Assembly (NCBI GenBank): GCA_021731425.1
Contig: JAKFXJ010000110.1
Coordinates: forward strand, 1-6,137
Length of the DNA: 6,137 bases
Origin: Limnohabitans sp.
GTDB lineage: Bacteria > Pseudomonadota > Gammaproteobacteria > Burkholderiales > Burkholderiaceae_C
Direction: 5' to 3'
A program made the translations under genes and the position numbers. The first letter of the stretch is position 1. Each line of letters starts with the position of its first letter. This document shows, in pieces, positions 1 to 6,073 of this stretch. Below the pieces are notes generated by a model, which saw only the letters and a list, made by a program, of their open reading frames with translations, searched no databases and was not told the DNA's origin.

Positions 1-1058
1 TGCAAGGACAGCGCGATGCCACTGCCCTGCGTTGCATCTTGGCTGCCCGCCCCATAGCGACGCGCGTTTTCCAGCAGGTTGCGCACCAATCGCCGCAGCA
101 GTTTGGGCACACCGGGCACGTCGAGTTGGGCCAGACCTTCGGGCACGTCAAACCTCGCCCCTACCCGCGCACATTCTTCGGCGCACAGACCCACCAAGTC
201 CACCGCCTCCACGGTCCCGATGTCGGCCTCTTGGGCGTCCAGGCGGCTGGCCAGCAAGATCTCGTCGATCAGCTGGTCCAGCTCGGCCATGTTGCGCAAG
301 ATTTCAGCGCGGCTTCGGGCCAAAGCGTCCGCATCCACTGGGCCGTTCATCAGTTCCAAGCCCATTCGAATACGCGCCAGCGGTGAGCGCAACTCGTGCG
401 AGGCATTGGCGAGCAAGGACTTTTGCGAGGCCATCAGGCCCTCAATGCGCTCGGCCGCTGCGTTGAAGCGCTCGGACAGGTCGGCCACCTCGTCGTCGCC
501 CTGCACTGGCACACGCACCGACAAGTCGCCCTCACCCCAGCGCTGCACGCCCCGCTGCAGGCCTTCGAGGCGCTGCGTGAGCCTGCGCACCACCGGGTAC
601 AGGCCCAGCGCCACGGCCAGGCCAATGAGCCCCAACAGCCAGAAAAAACCCGAGGGCTTGGCCCACCAGGGCATGTCCTTGCGCAAATGGGGCGGCAAAC
701 GGCCGTCTGGGCCAGGCCCCACACCGGGCAGGCCATGCATGGCGGGGCCTCGAGAACGGTCAGCAGAACGTTCACCGCTGCGCTGCACTTGCAGCGGCAG
801 GGTTTGGCCATCGGGCAAAGGCACCTCAAAGACCAAAGGTGCGCCGGGTCCGGCCCGTGTGGTGCTGGCCAGCACATCGCCCTGGGCGTTCAGCACCACC
901 CATTCACGGGGCGCGGGAGGCGTTGCGTGGTGCTCGACCGTGGCCCGCCAAGCCCAGCCCACCACCAGCATCAACAAGGTCACCACACCCACCACGGCCA
1001 GCCAAATGCGCAGGTAAAGGTGGCGTGACCAGTGGCGTGACAGGCTGCGAATGGGCAT
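1..1058 (-). CDS. HAMP-domain sensor histidine kinase, CpxA/RstB-like (C-terminal end off the window)
   Basis: Inner-membrane sensor kinase that should autophosphorylate on a histidine and pass the phosphate to the response regulator encoded just upstream. The frame stays open for 352 codons from ATG 1058 to the left edge. Visible in order: basic N-terminus; TM1 at about residues 18-37 (IWLAVVGVVTLLMLVVGW); a periplasmic segment of about 100 residues; TM2 at about 138-157; HAMP linker about 159-210; H-box NASHELRSP with phospho-acceptor His221; dimerisation helices to about 270; and N-box NLLENA with Asn327 and Asn331. The G1 and G2 ATP-lid boxes would lie beyond the edge, roughly 80-100 residues missing for a typical 430-450-residue kinase. 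The start lies 8 bases after the regulator stop, so the two are almost certainly co-transcribed and possibly translationally coupled; no strong Shine-Dalgarno is visible. The H-box region resembles CpxA and RstB, but the sensor domain is not recognisably CpxA. Confidence 0.93.
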   Translation of the reverse strand, partial: MPIRSLSRHWSRHLYLRIWLAVVGVVTLLMLVVGWAWRATVEHHATPPAPREWVVLNAQGDVLASTTRAGPGAPLVFEVPLPDGQTLPLQVQRSGERSADRSRGPAMHGLPGVGPGPDGRLPPHLRKDMPWWAKPSGFFWLLGLIGLAVALGLYPVVRRLTQRLEGLQRGVQRWGEGDLSVRVPVQGDDEVADLSERFNAAAERIEGLMASQKSLLANASHELRSPLARIRMGLELMNGPVDADALARSRAEILRNMAELDQLIDEILLASRLDAQEADIGTVEAVDLVGLCAEECARVGARFDVPEGLAQLDVPGVPKLLRRLVRNLLENARRYGAGSQDATQGSGIALSL

Positions 1059-1066
1059 GTGGGCGC

Positions 1067-1768
1067 TCAGTCTTGCTGGCGGGCAAACACATAGCCCACG
1101 CCACGCACGGTGAGGATGCGCTGAGGCACTTTGGGGTCGGCCTCGATGGCGGCGCGGATGCGGCCCATGTGCACGTCGATCGAGCGGTCAAAGGCTTCGA
1201 GTTCACGGCCCCGCACAGCCTCCATGATTTGGTCGCGTGTGAGCACGCGCCCGGCGCGTTCGGCCAGCGCCACCAGCAGGTCGTATTGGTACGAGGTCAA
1301 CTCGCAGTCCTGCCCCTTGACGCTCACGCGGCGGGCATCGCGGTCAATTTCCAGCGAGCCAAACTGCATGAGCTGTGAGGGCGTGTCGCTCACATGGTGT
1401 TTGCGCCGCAAGATGGCCTTGATGCGGGCCAGCAGCTCGCGCGGCTCAAAGGGCTTGGGCAAATAGTCGTCGGCGCCCATCTCCAGGCCAATGATGCGGT
1501 CCATCGGGTCGCCTTTGGCCGTGAGCATCAGCACCGGCACTTGGCCCATGCTGCCGGGCAAGGCGCGGATGCGCTGGCACACCTGCAGGCCGTCCATGTC
1601 GGGCAGCATCAGGTCCAGGATCACCAGCTCAACGCCCGGTGTCTGCAAGCGTTCCAGTCCACTGCGTGCATCGGGCGCGTGGGCCACGGCAAAACCGTTT
1701 TGCCCCAGATAGTCCGCCACCATGCCCGCCAGGCGCACATCGTCTTCGATCATCAAGAGTTGGTTCAT
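1067..1768 (-). CDS. OmpR/PhoB-family response regulator, CpxR-like
   Basis: Cytoplasmic DNA-binding regulator of 233 residues, the usual family length. The receiver domain (about 1-120) has acidic pocket E8/D9/D10, phospho-acceptor D52 in VILDLMLPD, T83, and K105 in DDYLPKPF. A linker is followed by a winged-helix effector domain (about 133-230) ending in the typical VRGVGYVF hairpin. The stretches GLEMGADDYLPKPF, RIKAILRR and FDRSIDVHM closely recall E. coli CpxR, so a CpxR-type regulator is my best call. RstA or another OmpR-family member is the alternative, and I therefore give no symbol. It precedes its cognate kinase by 8 bases and follows the permease by 69 bases. A CpxR-type direct repeat lies 45 bases before the start, which argues for autoregulation. 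ATG 1768 is chosen because MNQLLMIEDD is the canonical family N-terminus; the ribosome binding site is weak. Confidence 0.95.
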   Translation of the reverse strand: MNQLLMIEDDVRLAGMVADYLGQNGFAVAHAPDARSGLERLQTPGVELVILDLMLPDMDGLQVCQRIRALPGSMGQVPVLMLTAKGDPMDRIIGLEMGADDYLPKPFEPRELLARIKAILRRKHHVSDTPSQLMQFGSLEIDRDARRVSVKGQDCELTSYQYDLLVALAERAGRVLTRDQIMEAVRGRELEAFDRSIDVHMGRIRAAIEADPKVPQRILTVRGVGYVFARQQD

Positions 1769-1812
1769 GGCTTGATCATCTACCCTAGGCTTCGGCTGCG
1801 TGTATCTCAGCG

Positions 1813-1827
1813 GTAAAGTTAGGTAAA
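1813..1827 (+). promoter_or_regulatory. Candidate CpxR box, GTAAA-N5-GTAAA direct repeat
   Basis: The plus strand reads GTAAAGTTAGGTAAA. The half-sites at 1813-1817 and 1823-1827 are exact repeats ten bases apart, one helical turn. This equals the E. coli CpxR consensus (two GTAAA separated by about five bases) and the head-to-tail binding mode of OmpR-family regulators. It sits in the 69-base gap between the permease stop and the regulator start, 45 bases before the regulator ATG. A weak minus-strand -10 candidate, TAGGGT (1787-1782), lies downstream. The match is seen directly; binding and autoregulation are inferred. Confidence 0.55.
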
Positions 1828-1837
1828 AACATGCCCG

Positions 1838-3196
1838 TCAACGCGCTGGCCCGGATCGCGCATGCACCCTGGACGCCAAAGCCACCAGCAGCAACACCGG
1901 CACACCCAACCAAGCTGTGACCGTGAAGAAGCTGGCGTAACCATGCGCATCCACAAACTCCCCCGAAAACCCGGCGATGAACTTGGGCAGCAGCAGCATC
2001 ATGGAGCTGAGCAGCGCGTATTGCGTGGCCGAATAACTGATGTTGGTGAGCGAGGACAAATAGGCGATGAAAGCGGCCGAAGCGATGCCGCTGGCCAGGT
2101 TGTCGGCCGAAATCACCCACACCAGCGCCTGCACGTCGTGGCCCACACCGCTGAGCCAGACAAACAGCAAATTGGTGAGCGCACTCAAGAGCGCCCCCAG
2201 CATGAGCACACGCATCACGCCCATCCGCGCGGCCAATAGGCCACCCACAAACGCCCCCACCAAAGTCATGATGACGCCGTACACCTTGGTCACACTGGCC
2301 ACTTCGCTTTTGGTGAAACCCATGTCCACATAAAACGGGTTGGCCATGATGCCCATGACCACATCACTGATACGGTAGACCGCGATCAGCGCCAGCAGCA
2401 GCACCGCTTGCCAGCGGTAGCGCAACCAAAAATCGGCGAAAGGCTCCACCACCGCGCCCTTGAGCAACTCGGCCAAGTTACGCGCTGGTGCATAGGGCGC
2501 AGGCACCGGCTCGGGCGAGGCCAGCACCACCCACATACCCGGCAGCATGCTCAAGGCCATGACCAGATAAGCCGCTTGCCAGGCCGCTTGCGAATACCCC
2601 GTGGCTTGATCACCTTGGGCCCAAGCCGCCACCCACAACACGCCAGCACCGGCCCAGATCATGGCCAAACGGTAACCCGTCTGGTAACTGGCCGCCAAAG
2701 CCGCTTGGGCGTTTACCTCGGCCGACTCGATACGGTAAGCATCCAGTGCAATGTCTTGGGTGGCCGAAGCGATGGCCACGGCCAATGCGCAGGCCACCAA
2801 AGGGCCCAGAAATTGCGAAGGGTCGTTCAGGGCCATGCCGACCAGCCCGAGCGCGATCACCAGCTGCGACACCAACAACCAACTGCGTCTGCGCCCCAGC
2901 TGCCGAGTGAGCCAGGGAATGGGCAAACGGTCCACCAGCGGGGCCCACATCCACTTCACGCCATAGGCCAAACCCACCCAACTGAGGTAGCCAATGGTGC
3001 TGCGGTCAATGCCCGCCTCACGCAAACGAAAGCTCAGCGTGCCCAGCACCAACAAGAGCGGCAAGCCCGCCGCAAAACCCAGCGCCAGCATGCGCAAGCT
3101 GGCAGGCTGCAAATACAGTCGCAGCGCCTCGCGCCAAGTGCGCACCGTGGCGGGCTGTGTGTTGTTGGGGGTTGCAGAAGGGGCTGGATCAGACAT
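1838..3196 (-). CDS. ampG: AmpG-family muropeptide permease (MFS transporter)
   Basis: Inner-membrane major-facilitator transporter. AmpG proteins import GlcNAc-anhydroMurNAc peptides from the periplasm for peptidoglycan recycling and so feed the signal that induces AmpC in species that have it. The product is 452 residues and almost entirely hydrophobic, with a first membrane span at about 31-52 and about twelve spans overall. Family marks are GFAAGLPLLLVLGTL near the first span, GYLSWVGLAYGVKWMWAPL (E. coli AmpG has a similar GFFSLVGQAYVFKFLWSPL), GRRRSW at 101-106, and SATQDIALDAYRIE at 144-157 with D148 and D152. I chose ATG 3196; a GTG at 3226 would add ten residues (462) but is poorly supported. 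A GATAAT box 6 bases before the ATG suggests a leaderless or near-leaderless message. Divergent from the M48 protease and upstream of the two-component pair on the same strand. Substrate is inferred from family; a relative with another substrate is possible. Confidence 0.88.
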   Translation of the reverse strand: MSDPAPSATPNNTQPATVRTWREALRLYLQPASLRMLALGFAAGLPLLLVLGTLSFRLREAGIDRSTIGYLSWVGLAYGVKWMWAPLVDRLPIPWLTRQLGRRRSWLLVSQLVIALGLVGMALNDPSQFLGPLVACALAVAIASATQDIALDAYRIESAEVNAQAALAASYQTGYRLAMIWAGAGVLWVAAWAQGDQATGYSQAAWQAAYLVMALSMLPGMWVVLASPEPVPAPYAPARNLAELLKGAVVEPFADFWLRYRWQAVLLLALIAVYRISDVVMGIMANPFYVDMGFTKSEVASVTKVYGVIMTLVGAFVGGLLAARMGVMRVLMLGALLSALTNLLFVWLSGVGHDVQALVWVISADNLASGIASAAFIAYLSSLTNISYSATQYALLSSMMLLLPKFIAGFSGEFVDAHGYASFFTVTAWLGVPVLLLVALASRVHARSGPAR

Positions 3197-3202
3197 CTGC
3201 GG

Positions 3203-3208
3203 ATTATC
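3203..3208 (-). promoter_or_regulatory. Candidate -10 box of the ampG-like gene, GATAAT-N6-ATG
   Basis: The minus strand reads GATAAT, then CCGCAG, then the chosen ATG. The hexamer matches TATAAT at five of six bases. An 18-base spacer upstream puts TGGCCA at the -35 position (four of six to TTGACA). Transcription would start at or beside the ATG, and no Shine-Dalgarno precedes it. Confidence 0.35.
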
Positions 3209-3310
3209 AGCTGCATAAGACCCCACTGGCCACAGCGGTGCGCTCCTGCAGCCGTTGACATTTGCTCACGCATTACGCCACTTCACGTGTTCAAAGTCCG
3301 CTGTGTTCGT

Positions 3311-3316
3311 TATGAT
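3311..3316 (+). promoter_or_regulatory. Candidate -10 box of the M48 protease gene
   Basis: TATGAT matches TATAAT at five of six bases and ends nine bases before ATG 3326, so a leader of only a few bases is predicted. No convincing -35 is present at 16-18 bases (TGTTCA at 3288-3293 is poor). No Shine-Dalgarno is visible before the ATG. Confidence 0.3.
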
Positions 3317-3325
3317 TTGCAAACC

Positions 3326-4198
3326 ATGTGCTTTATTTGCAACCTCAAAACCCCCTCCCCCCACGCCCATTCCGACGCAGTGGACGCCTCATCACCGCGC
3401 TGGAACGCACGTCGGGCCTTCATAGTGGCGGCGGGCGCCGGTGCCGCAGGCTCGGCGCTGGCCCAAGTCGATGTGGGCTCGGCCTCGGGTTTGCGCAAAT
3501 TGGTGCCAGCCGAGACGCTGGAAAATTCGGCTCGCCAGCAATACGCGCAGGTGCTGGCCGAAGCCCGTGCCCAAAATGCCTTGGCACCCGATGGCCACCC
3601 ACAGCTGCAACGCCTGCACACCATCGCCCAAAAACTCATCCCCCACACCCTGCCTTGGAACAAACGCGCACGCGACTGGAAGTGGCAGATCAACCTGATC
3701 GGCAGCAAGCAGATCAATGCCTGGTGCATGCCCGGCGGCAAAATTGCCTTTTATACCGGCATCCTCGAGCAGTTGCGCCTGAACGACGACGAGGTGGCCA
3801 TGATCATGGGGCATGAGATGGCGCATGCCCTGCGCGAACATGCCCGTGAGCGCCTGGCCAAAACCCAGGCCACCGGCATTGGCCTCTCGATCGCTTCGCA
3901 ACTGTTGGGCCTTGGATCTTTGGGCGACGCTGCGGCCAACCTGGGCACCCAATTGCTCACCTTGAAGTACAGCCGCGACGACGAAACCGAATCCGACCTG
4001 GTGGGTCTGGAGATCGCCGCACGCGGCGGCTACCGACCCGAAGCGAGTGTGACCTTGTGGCAAAAGATGCAAGCGGCCAGCGGCAATGGCGGGCCCTCGT
4101 TTTTGTCCACCCACCCCAGTGGCAGCAACCGCATCGAAGAACTGCAAGCCAACTTGCCCAAGGTGCAGCACCTCTACGAACAAGCCCGCAATGGTTAA
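3326..4198 (+). CDS. M48-family zinc metalloprotease, exported, LoiP/Oma1-like
   Basis: Predicted envelope-located zinc endopeptidase of 290 residues. Relatives such as E. coli LoiP and BepA degrade misfolded or unassembled envelope proteins. The catalytic motif HEMAH is at 163-167, with H163 and H167 as zinc ligands and E164 as general base. The downstream ETESD motif at 220-224 supplies the third ligand, E220. The flank NDDEVAMIMGHEMAHALREH and the closing STHPSGSNRI segment are typical of M48 proteases. There is no TPR tail, unlike BepA. The N-terminus has Arg29-Arg30 in ARRAFIV, then an Ala/Gly-rich hydrophobic stretch ending SALA-Q, which fits a twin-arginine signal cleaved after about residue 46. 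Residues 1-5, MCFIC, carry a CxxC ahead of it. I chose ATG 3326 as the only in-frame ATG before the signal; GTG 3380 is the alternative. Frame openness continues far upstream but only as antisense to the permease. It ends 6 bases from the convergent hydrolase gene. Confidence 0.9.
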   Translation: MCFICNLKTPSPHAHSDAVDASSPRWNARRAFIVAAGAGAAGSALAQVDVGSASGLRKLVPAETLENSARQQYAQVLAEARAQNALAPDGHPQLQRLHTIAQKLIPHTLPWNKRARDWKWQINLIGSKQINAWCMPGGKIAFYTGILEQLRLNDDEVAMIMGHEMAHALREHARERLAKTQATGIGLSIASQLLGLGSLGDAAANLGTQLLTLKYSRDDETESDLVGLEIAARGGYRPEASVTLWQKMQAASGNGGPSFLSTHPSGSNRIEELQANLPKVQHLYEQARNG

Positions 4199-4204
4199 GC
4201 CAAA

Positions 4205-4846
4205 TCAGGTCCCGCCAACGTAGGGGTTGGACTGGCGCTCTCGCCCAAAGGTGCTCTCCGGCCCGTGCCCAGGAATGAACACCGTGTCATTGCCCATGGG
4301 CCACAAACGCTCGGTGATGCTGGCGATCAAATCGTCGTGGTTGCCCTGCGGGAAATCGGTGCGGCCAATGCTGCCGGCAAACAGCACATCGCCCACAAAA
4401 GCGCGTTTGATTTCAGGTGAATAAAAAACCACATGGCCCGGTGTGTGGCCTGGGCAGTGGCGCACCTGCAAAGTGTGCGCCCCCAAGGTGACTGTGTCGC
4501 CATCGGCCAGCCAGCGCGTGGGCTTGAACACCCGCGCAGGCGGAAAACCATAGGCCGCAGCCGCCTGCGGCAAGCCGTCAATCCAGAACTGGTCGGCAGG
4601 GTGCGGGCCGATGATCGGCAGGCCACCGAGTTGCTCGGCCAGATCGGCCGTGCCCGAGGCGTGGTCCAAGTGGCCGTGGGTGATCCAGATCTGCTCCAAC
4701 TGAAGGCCCTGTCGGCGCACGGCGTCCAAAATCAGATTCAGATCGCCCCCCGGATCGATCACCGCAGCTTGGCGGCTTTGGTCGTCCCACACCAGTGAAC
4801 AGTTTTGCTGAAAGGGCGTGACGGGAATGGTTTGGTATTGCAGCAT
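4205..4846 (-). CDS. Metallo-beta-lactamase-fold hydrolase, YcbL/glyoxalase-II-like
   Basis: Cytoplasmic metal-dependent hydrolase of 213 residues, near the length of the YcbL type of glyoxalase-II-like proteins, which hydrolyse thioesters such as S-lactoylglutathione. The metal-binding set is complete: THGHLDH with H57, H59, D61 and H62; H124 in CPGHTPGH; D143 in FVGDVLF; and H184 in PGHGP. The segment GSIGRTDFP matches the YcbL/GloB-like subgroup rather than the beta-lactamases. I chose ATG 4846 because MLQYQTIPVTPFQQNCS is a standard N-terminus for these proteins; the open frame extends to 4945 but nothing there looks conserved. GATAAT lies 6 bases before the ATG, suggesting a leaderless message. 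Convergent with the M48 gene and divergent from the methyltransferase. Exact substrate is not known; hydrolase of another thioester is possible. Confidence 0.9.
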   Translation of the reverse strand: MLQYQTIPVTPFQQNCSLVWDDQSRQAAVIDPGGDLNLILDAVRRQGLQLEQIWITHGHLDHASGTADLAEQLGGLPIIGPHPADQFWIDGLPQAAAAYGFPPARVFKPTRWLADGDTVTLGAHTLQVRHCPGHTPGHVVFYSPEIKRAFVGDVLFAGSIGRTDFPQGNHDDLIASITERLWPMGNDTVFIPGHGPESTFGRERQSNPYVGGT

Positions 4847-4852
4847 CCCCGA

Positions 4853-4858
4853 ATTATC
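4853..4858 (-). promoter_or_regulatory. Candidate -10 box of the MBL-fold hydrolase gene, GATAAT-N6-ATG
   Basis: The minus strand reads GATAAT, then TCGGGG, then ATG 4846. This is the same hexamer and the same six-base spacing as in front of the ampG-like gene. The -35 region is poor (ATGAGG at 17 bases, three of six). A GAGGAG about 25 bases upstream is too far away to serve as a ribosome binding site for this ATG. Confidence 0.35.
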
Positions 4859-4967
4859 GAGGATGTGTTCCTGCTCCTCATTGGACGGGACAACACATGC
4901 CAGGGTGTAAAGTCTTGCCAGCCAGCGCCTTTTGGTCTTTTGCACACGCGCTGCACCGATTGCCTTT

Positions 4968-5714
4968 TTGAACCCCTCACCACCCGGCTACCTGACCAAA
5001 CAGGAAAGCATTGCGGTCTTGGGTGTGGACGACTTGCTCATCCGCTCCTTGCTCGACAAAAATCAATTCCACGACCCCTTGGACGAAGCCCTGAATCTGG
5101 GCATCTCATCGGCCGCTTGGCCCTTGTTTGGTCTGCTTTGGCCCTCTGGCATGCACCTGGCCGAGCGCATGGCACGCCGCCCCGTCACCGACGAGCGGAT
5201 TCTGGAAATTGGGTGCGGTTTGGGCTTGGCCAGTTTGGTGGCCCACCGACGCGGTGCGCAGGTCACGGCCAGCGACTGCCATCCGCTGGCCCATTCTTTT
5301 TTGGACGAGAACACCCGCATCAATGGCTTGTTGCCCATGCCCTATTGCCATGGGTTGTGGGGTACGGCCGCGCTGCGCGAAGACGGCCTGCCCGTGCTCA
5401 CGCAGGCGCACGACAGCCCCTTGACCGGTGTGTTTGACCTGATTGTGGGCAGCGACATCCTGTACGAACGCGACGAAGCAGGCACGCTGGCCCAATTCAT
5501 CGGCGAGCATGCCGCACCCCAATCCGAAATCTGGGTGATCGACCCCAACCGCGGCAACCGCGCCGCCTTTCACAAACACATGGCGCTGCTGGGTTTTGTG
5601 ATGCACGAACAGGTGCTGGACCACGCCGAACACGACGGGATTGGTGCTTATAAGGGGCGGATGCTGACCTACAAACGCCAAGGGCCTCTTTCGATAGCCA
5701 GCCAAATGGTTTAG
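4968..5714 (+). CDS. Class I SAM-dependent methyltransferase, METTL21/Methyltransf_16-like
   Basis: Predicted cytoplasmic methyltransferase using S-adenosylmethionine. Motif I, ILEIGCGLGLASL, is clear (E80, G82, G84, G86 in this numbering). An acidic residue at the end of strand 2 (ASDCHP, D103) should bind the ribose. The motif FDLIVGSDILYE at about 147-158 is the signature of the METTL21-like group, many of which methylate protein lysines; the substrate here is unknown. The N-terminal block GISSAAWPLFGLLWPSG at 46-62 is another group mark. The start is uncertain: after the in-frame TAA at 4908 there is no ATG before codon 62 of this frame. I chose TTG 4968 because it begins just before PPGYL; TTG 4932 (260 residues) and later TTG or GTG codons at 5019 and 5025 are possible. 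No good Shine-Dalgarno decides it. A weak promoter candidate TTGGAC (4881) with TGTAAA (4906) lies upstream. Confidence 0.82.
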   Translation: MNPSPPGYLTKQESIAVLGVDDLLIRSLLDKNQFHDPLDEALNLGISSAAWPLFGLLWPSGMHLAERMARRPVTDERILEIGCGLGLASLVAHRRGAQVTASDCHPLAHSFLDENTRINGLLPMPYCHGLWGTAALREDGLPVLTQAHDSPLTGVFDLIVGSDILYERDEAGTLAQFIGEHAAPQSEIWVIDPNRGNRAAFHKHMALLGFVMHEQVLDHAEHDGIGAYKGRMLTYKRQGPLSIASQMV

Positions 5715-5735
5715 TACTGGTAACGCAAGTGTTAA

Positions 5736-5750
5736 CAAGGCGTCACCTTG
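5736..5750 (+). repeat. Short inverted repeat after the methyltransferase
   Basis: CAAGG, loop CGTCA, CCTTG is a perfect five-base-pair hairpin 21 bases after the methyltransferase stop. No T-run follows, so it is a weak terminator candidate on its own. It is adjacent to a second hairpin at 5756-5780. Confidence 0.3.
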
Positions 5751-5755
5751 AAGGC

Positions 5756-5780
5756 TTTAGGGCATCCACAAGCCCTTAAA
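5756..5780 (+). terminator. Possible hairpin terminator of the methyltransferase gene
   Basis: TTTAGGGC (5756-5763) pairs with GCCCTTAAA (5772-5780) with one bulged T and an eight-base loop, ATCCACAA. The core is four G-C pairs. The only nearby T-rich stretch, ATCTTTTCT, begins about ten bases later, so a standard rho-independent terminator is not certain. Confidence 0.3.
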
Positions 5781-5811
5781 CTCGGGCGCAATCTTTTCTA
5801 CTTCGCCATTC

Positions 5812-6010
5812 ATGTTTTTCCATCCGTCGACCGCCTTTTACATTGCCGGTCTTCTTTTTTTGTTGATGCCCCTGACTGTCTGGGTTGCCCTCAAAGGGGT
5901 GCGCTCGCCAACCGTTCAGATGTGGTGCTCAGGCAGCGTCATTTTTGGCATCAGCATGTTGATGATCGGGTTGCGGCCCTGGCTGCCAGAGTTGGCGGGT
6001 TACACCTTGG
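5812..6010 (+). pseudogene. Membrane sensor/GGDEF-type protein, N-terminal fragment cut by an IS3-family element
   Basis: About 66 codons of a membrane protein are present from ATG 5812. Two hydrophobic segments are visible, at about residues 9-27 (FYIAGLLFLLMPLTVWVAL) and 38-57. The pattern with MWCSGSVIFG and then GLRPWLP recalls the multi-span N-terminal sensor regions found in diguanylate cyclases and some histidine kinases of Burkholderiales, but no catalytic domain is in the window, so function is only a guess. At about 6011 the sequence changes into the left end of an insertion sequence. The frame runs on through the IS to a stop at 6109-6111, adding about 33 unrelated residues. No Shine-Dalgarno is visible before the ATG. 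The remainder of the gene, if still present, should lie beyond the right end of the element. Confidence 0.6.
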
Positions 6011-6042
6011 TGAATCGACCCGGAATCTGTAGACACCTTCGA

Positions 6043-6070
6043 GCCTCCAACCTGAGGCCTAATAGGAGGT
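6043..6070 (+). promoter_or_regulatory. IS leader with two competing hairpins around the orfA ribosome binding site
   Basis: GCCTC (6043-6047) can pair with GAGGC (6054-6058) around a six-base loop. Alternatively GCCTCC (6043-6048) can pair with GGAGGT (6065-6070; terminal G-U), which is the orfA Shine-Dalgarno. The two structures share the same left arm and cannot coexist; the second would hide the ribosome binding site. The pairing is seen in sequence; a regulatory role is inferred. Confidence 0.35.
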
Positions 6071-6073
6071 GCC

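Noticed and set aside
79..1017. Plus-strand 312-codon open frame over the kinase gene
   Set aside because: Low-complexity Ser/Arg/Pro translation; the minus strand carries a full set of kinase motifs in one open frame.
3224..3226. GTG start for the ampG-like gene, adding ten residues
   Set aside because: The extra residues are not family-like and the nearest AGGAG is about 20 bases away; ATG 3196 fits the GATAAT spacing better.
3255..3260. Perfect TTGACA on the plus strand upstream of the M48 gene
   Set aside because: No acceptable -10 hexamer lies 16-18 bases downstream (CCACTT or similar), so it is probably a chance match.
3284..3289. CACGTG palindrome in the divergent promoter region
   Set aside because: Six bases only, with flanks that do not extend the symmetry; no known partner in the window.
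2408..3325. Long plus-strand open stretch, in frame with the M48 protease, lying antisense to the permease
   Set aside because: Its translation is rich in Gln, His, Arg and Pro and has no domain; the opposite strand encodes a clear AmpG-type transporter. The openness is a by-product of high-GC codon bias, and the protease starts at 3326.
3392..4183. Minus-strand 263-codon open frame over the M48 gene
   Set aside because: No recognisable domain; shadow of the protease, which has complete catalytic motifs.
4907..4911. GTAAA half-site near the methyltransferase start
   Set aside because: No second GTAAA at the required spacing, so it is not called as a CpxR box.
5106..5738. Minus-strand 210-codon open frame over the methyltransferase
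   Set aside because: No motif in the translation, while the plus strand has clear methyltransferase motifs I and the GSDILYE segment.
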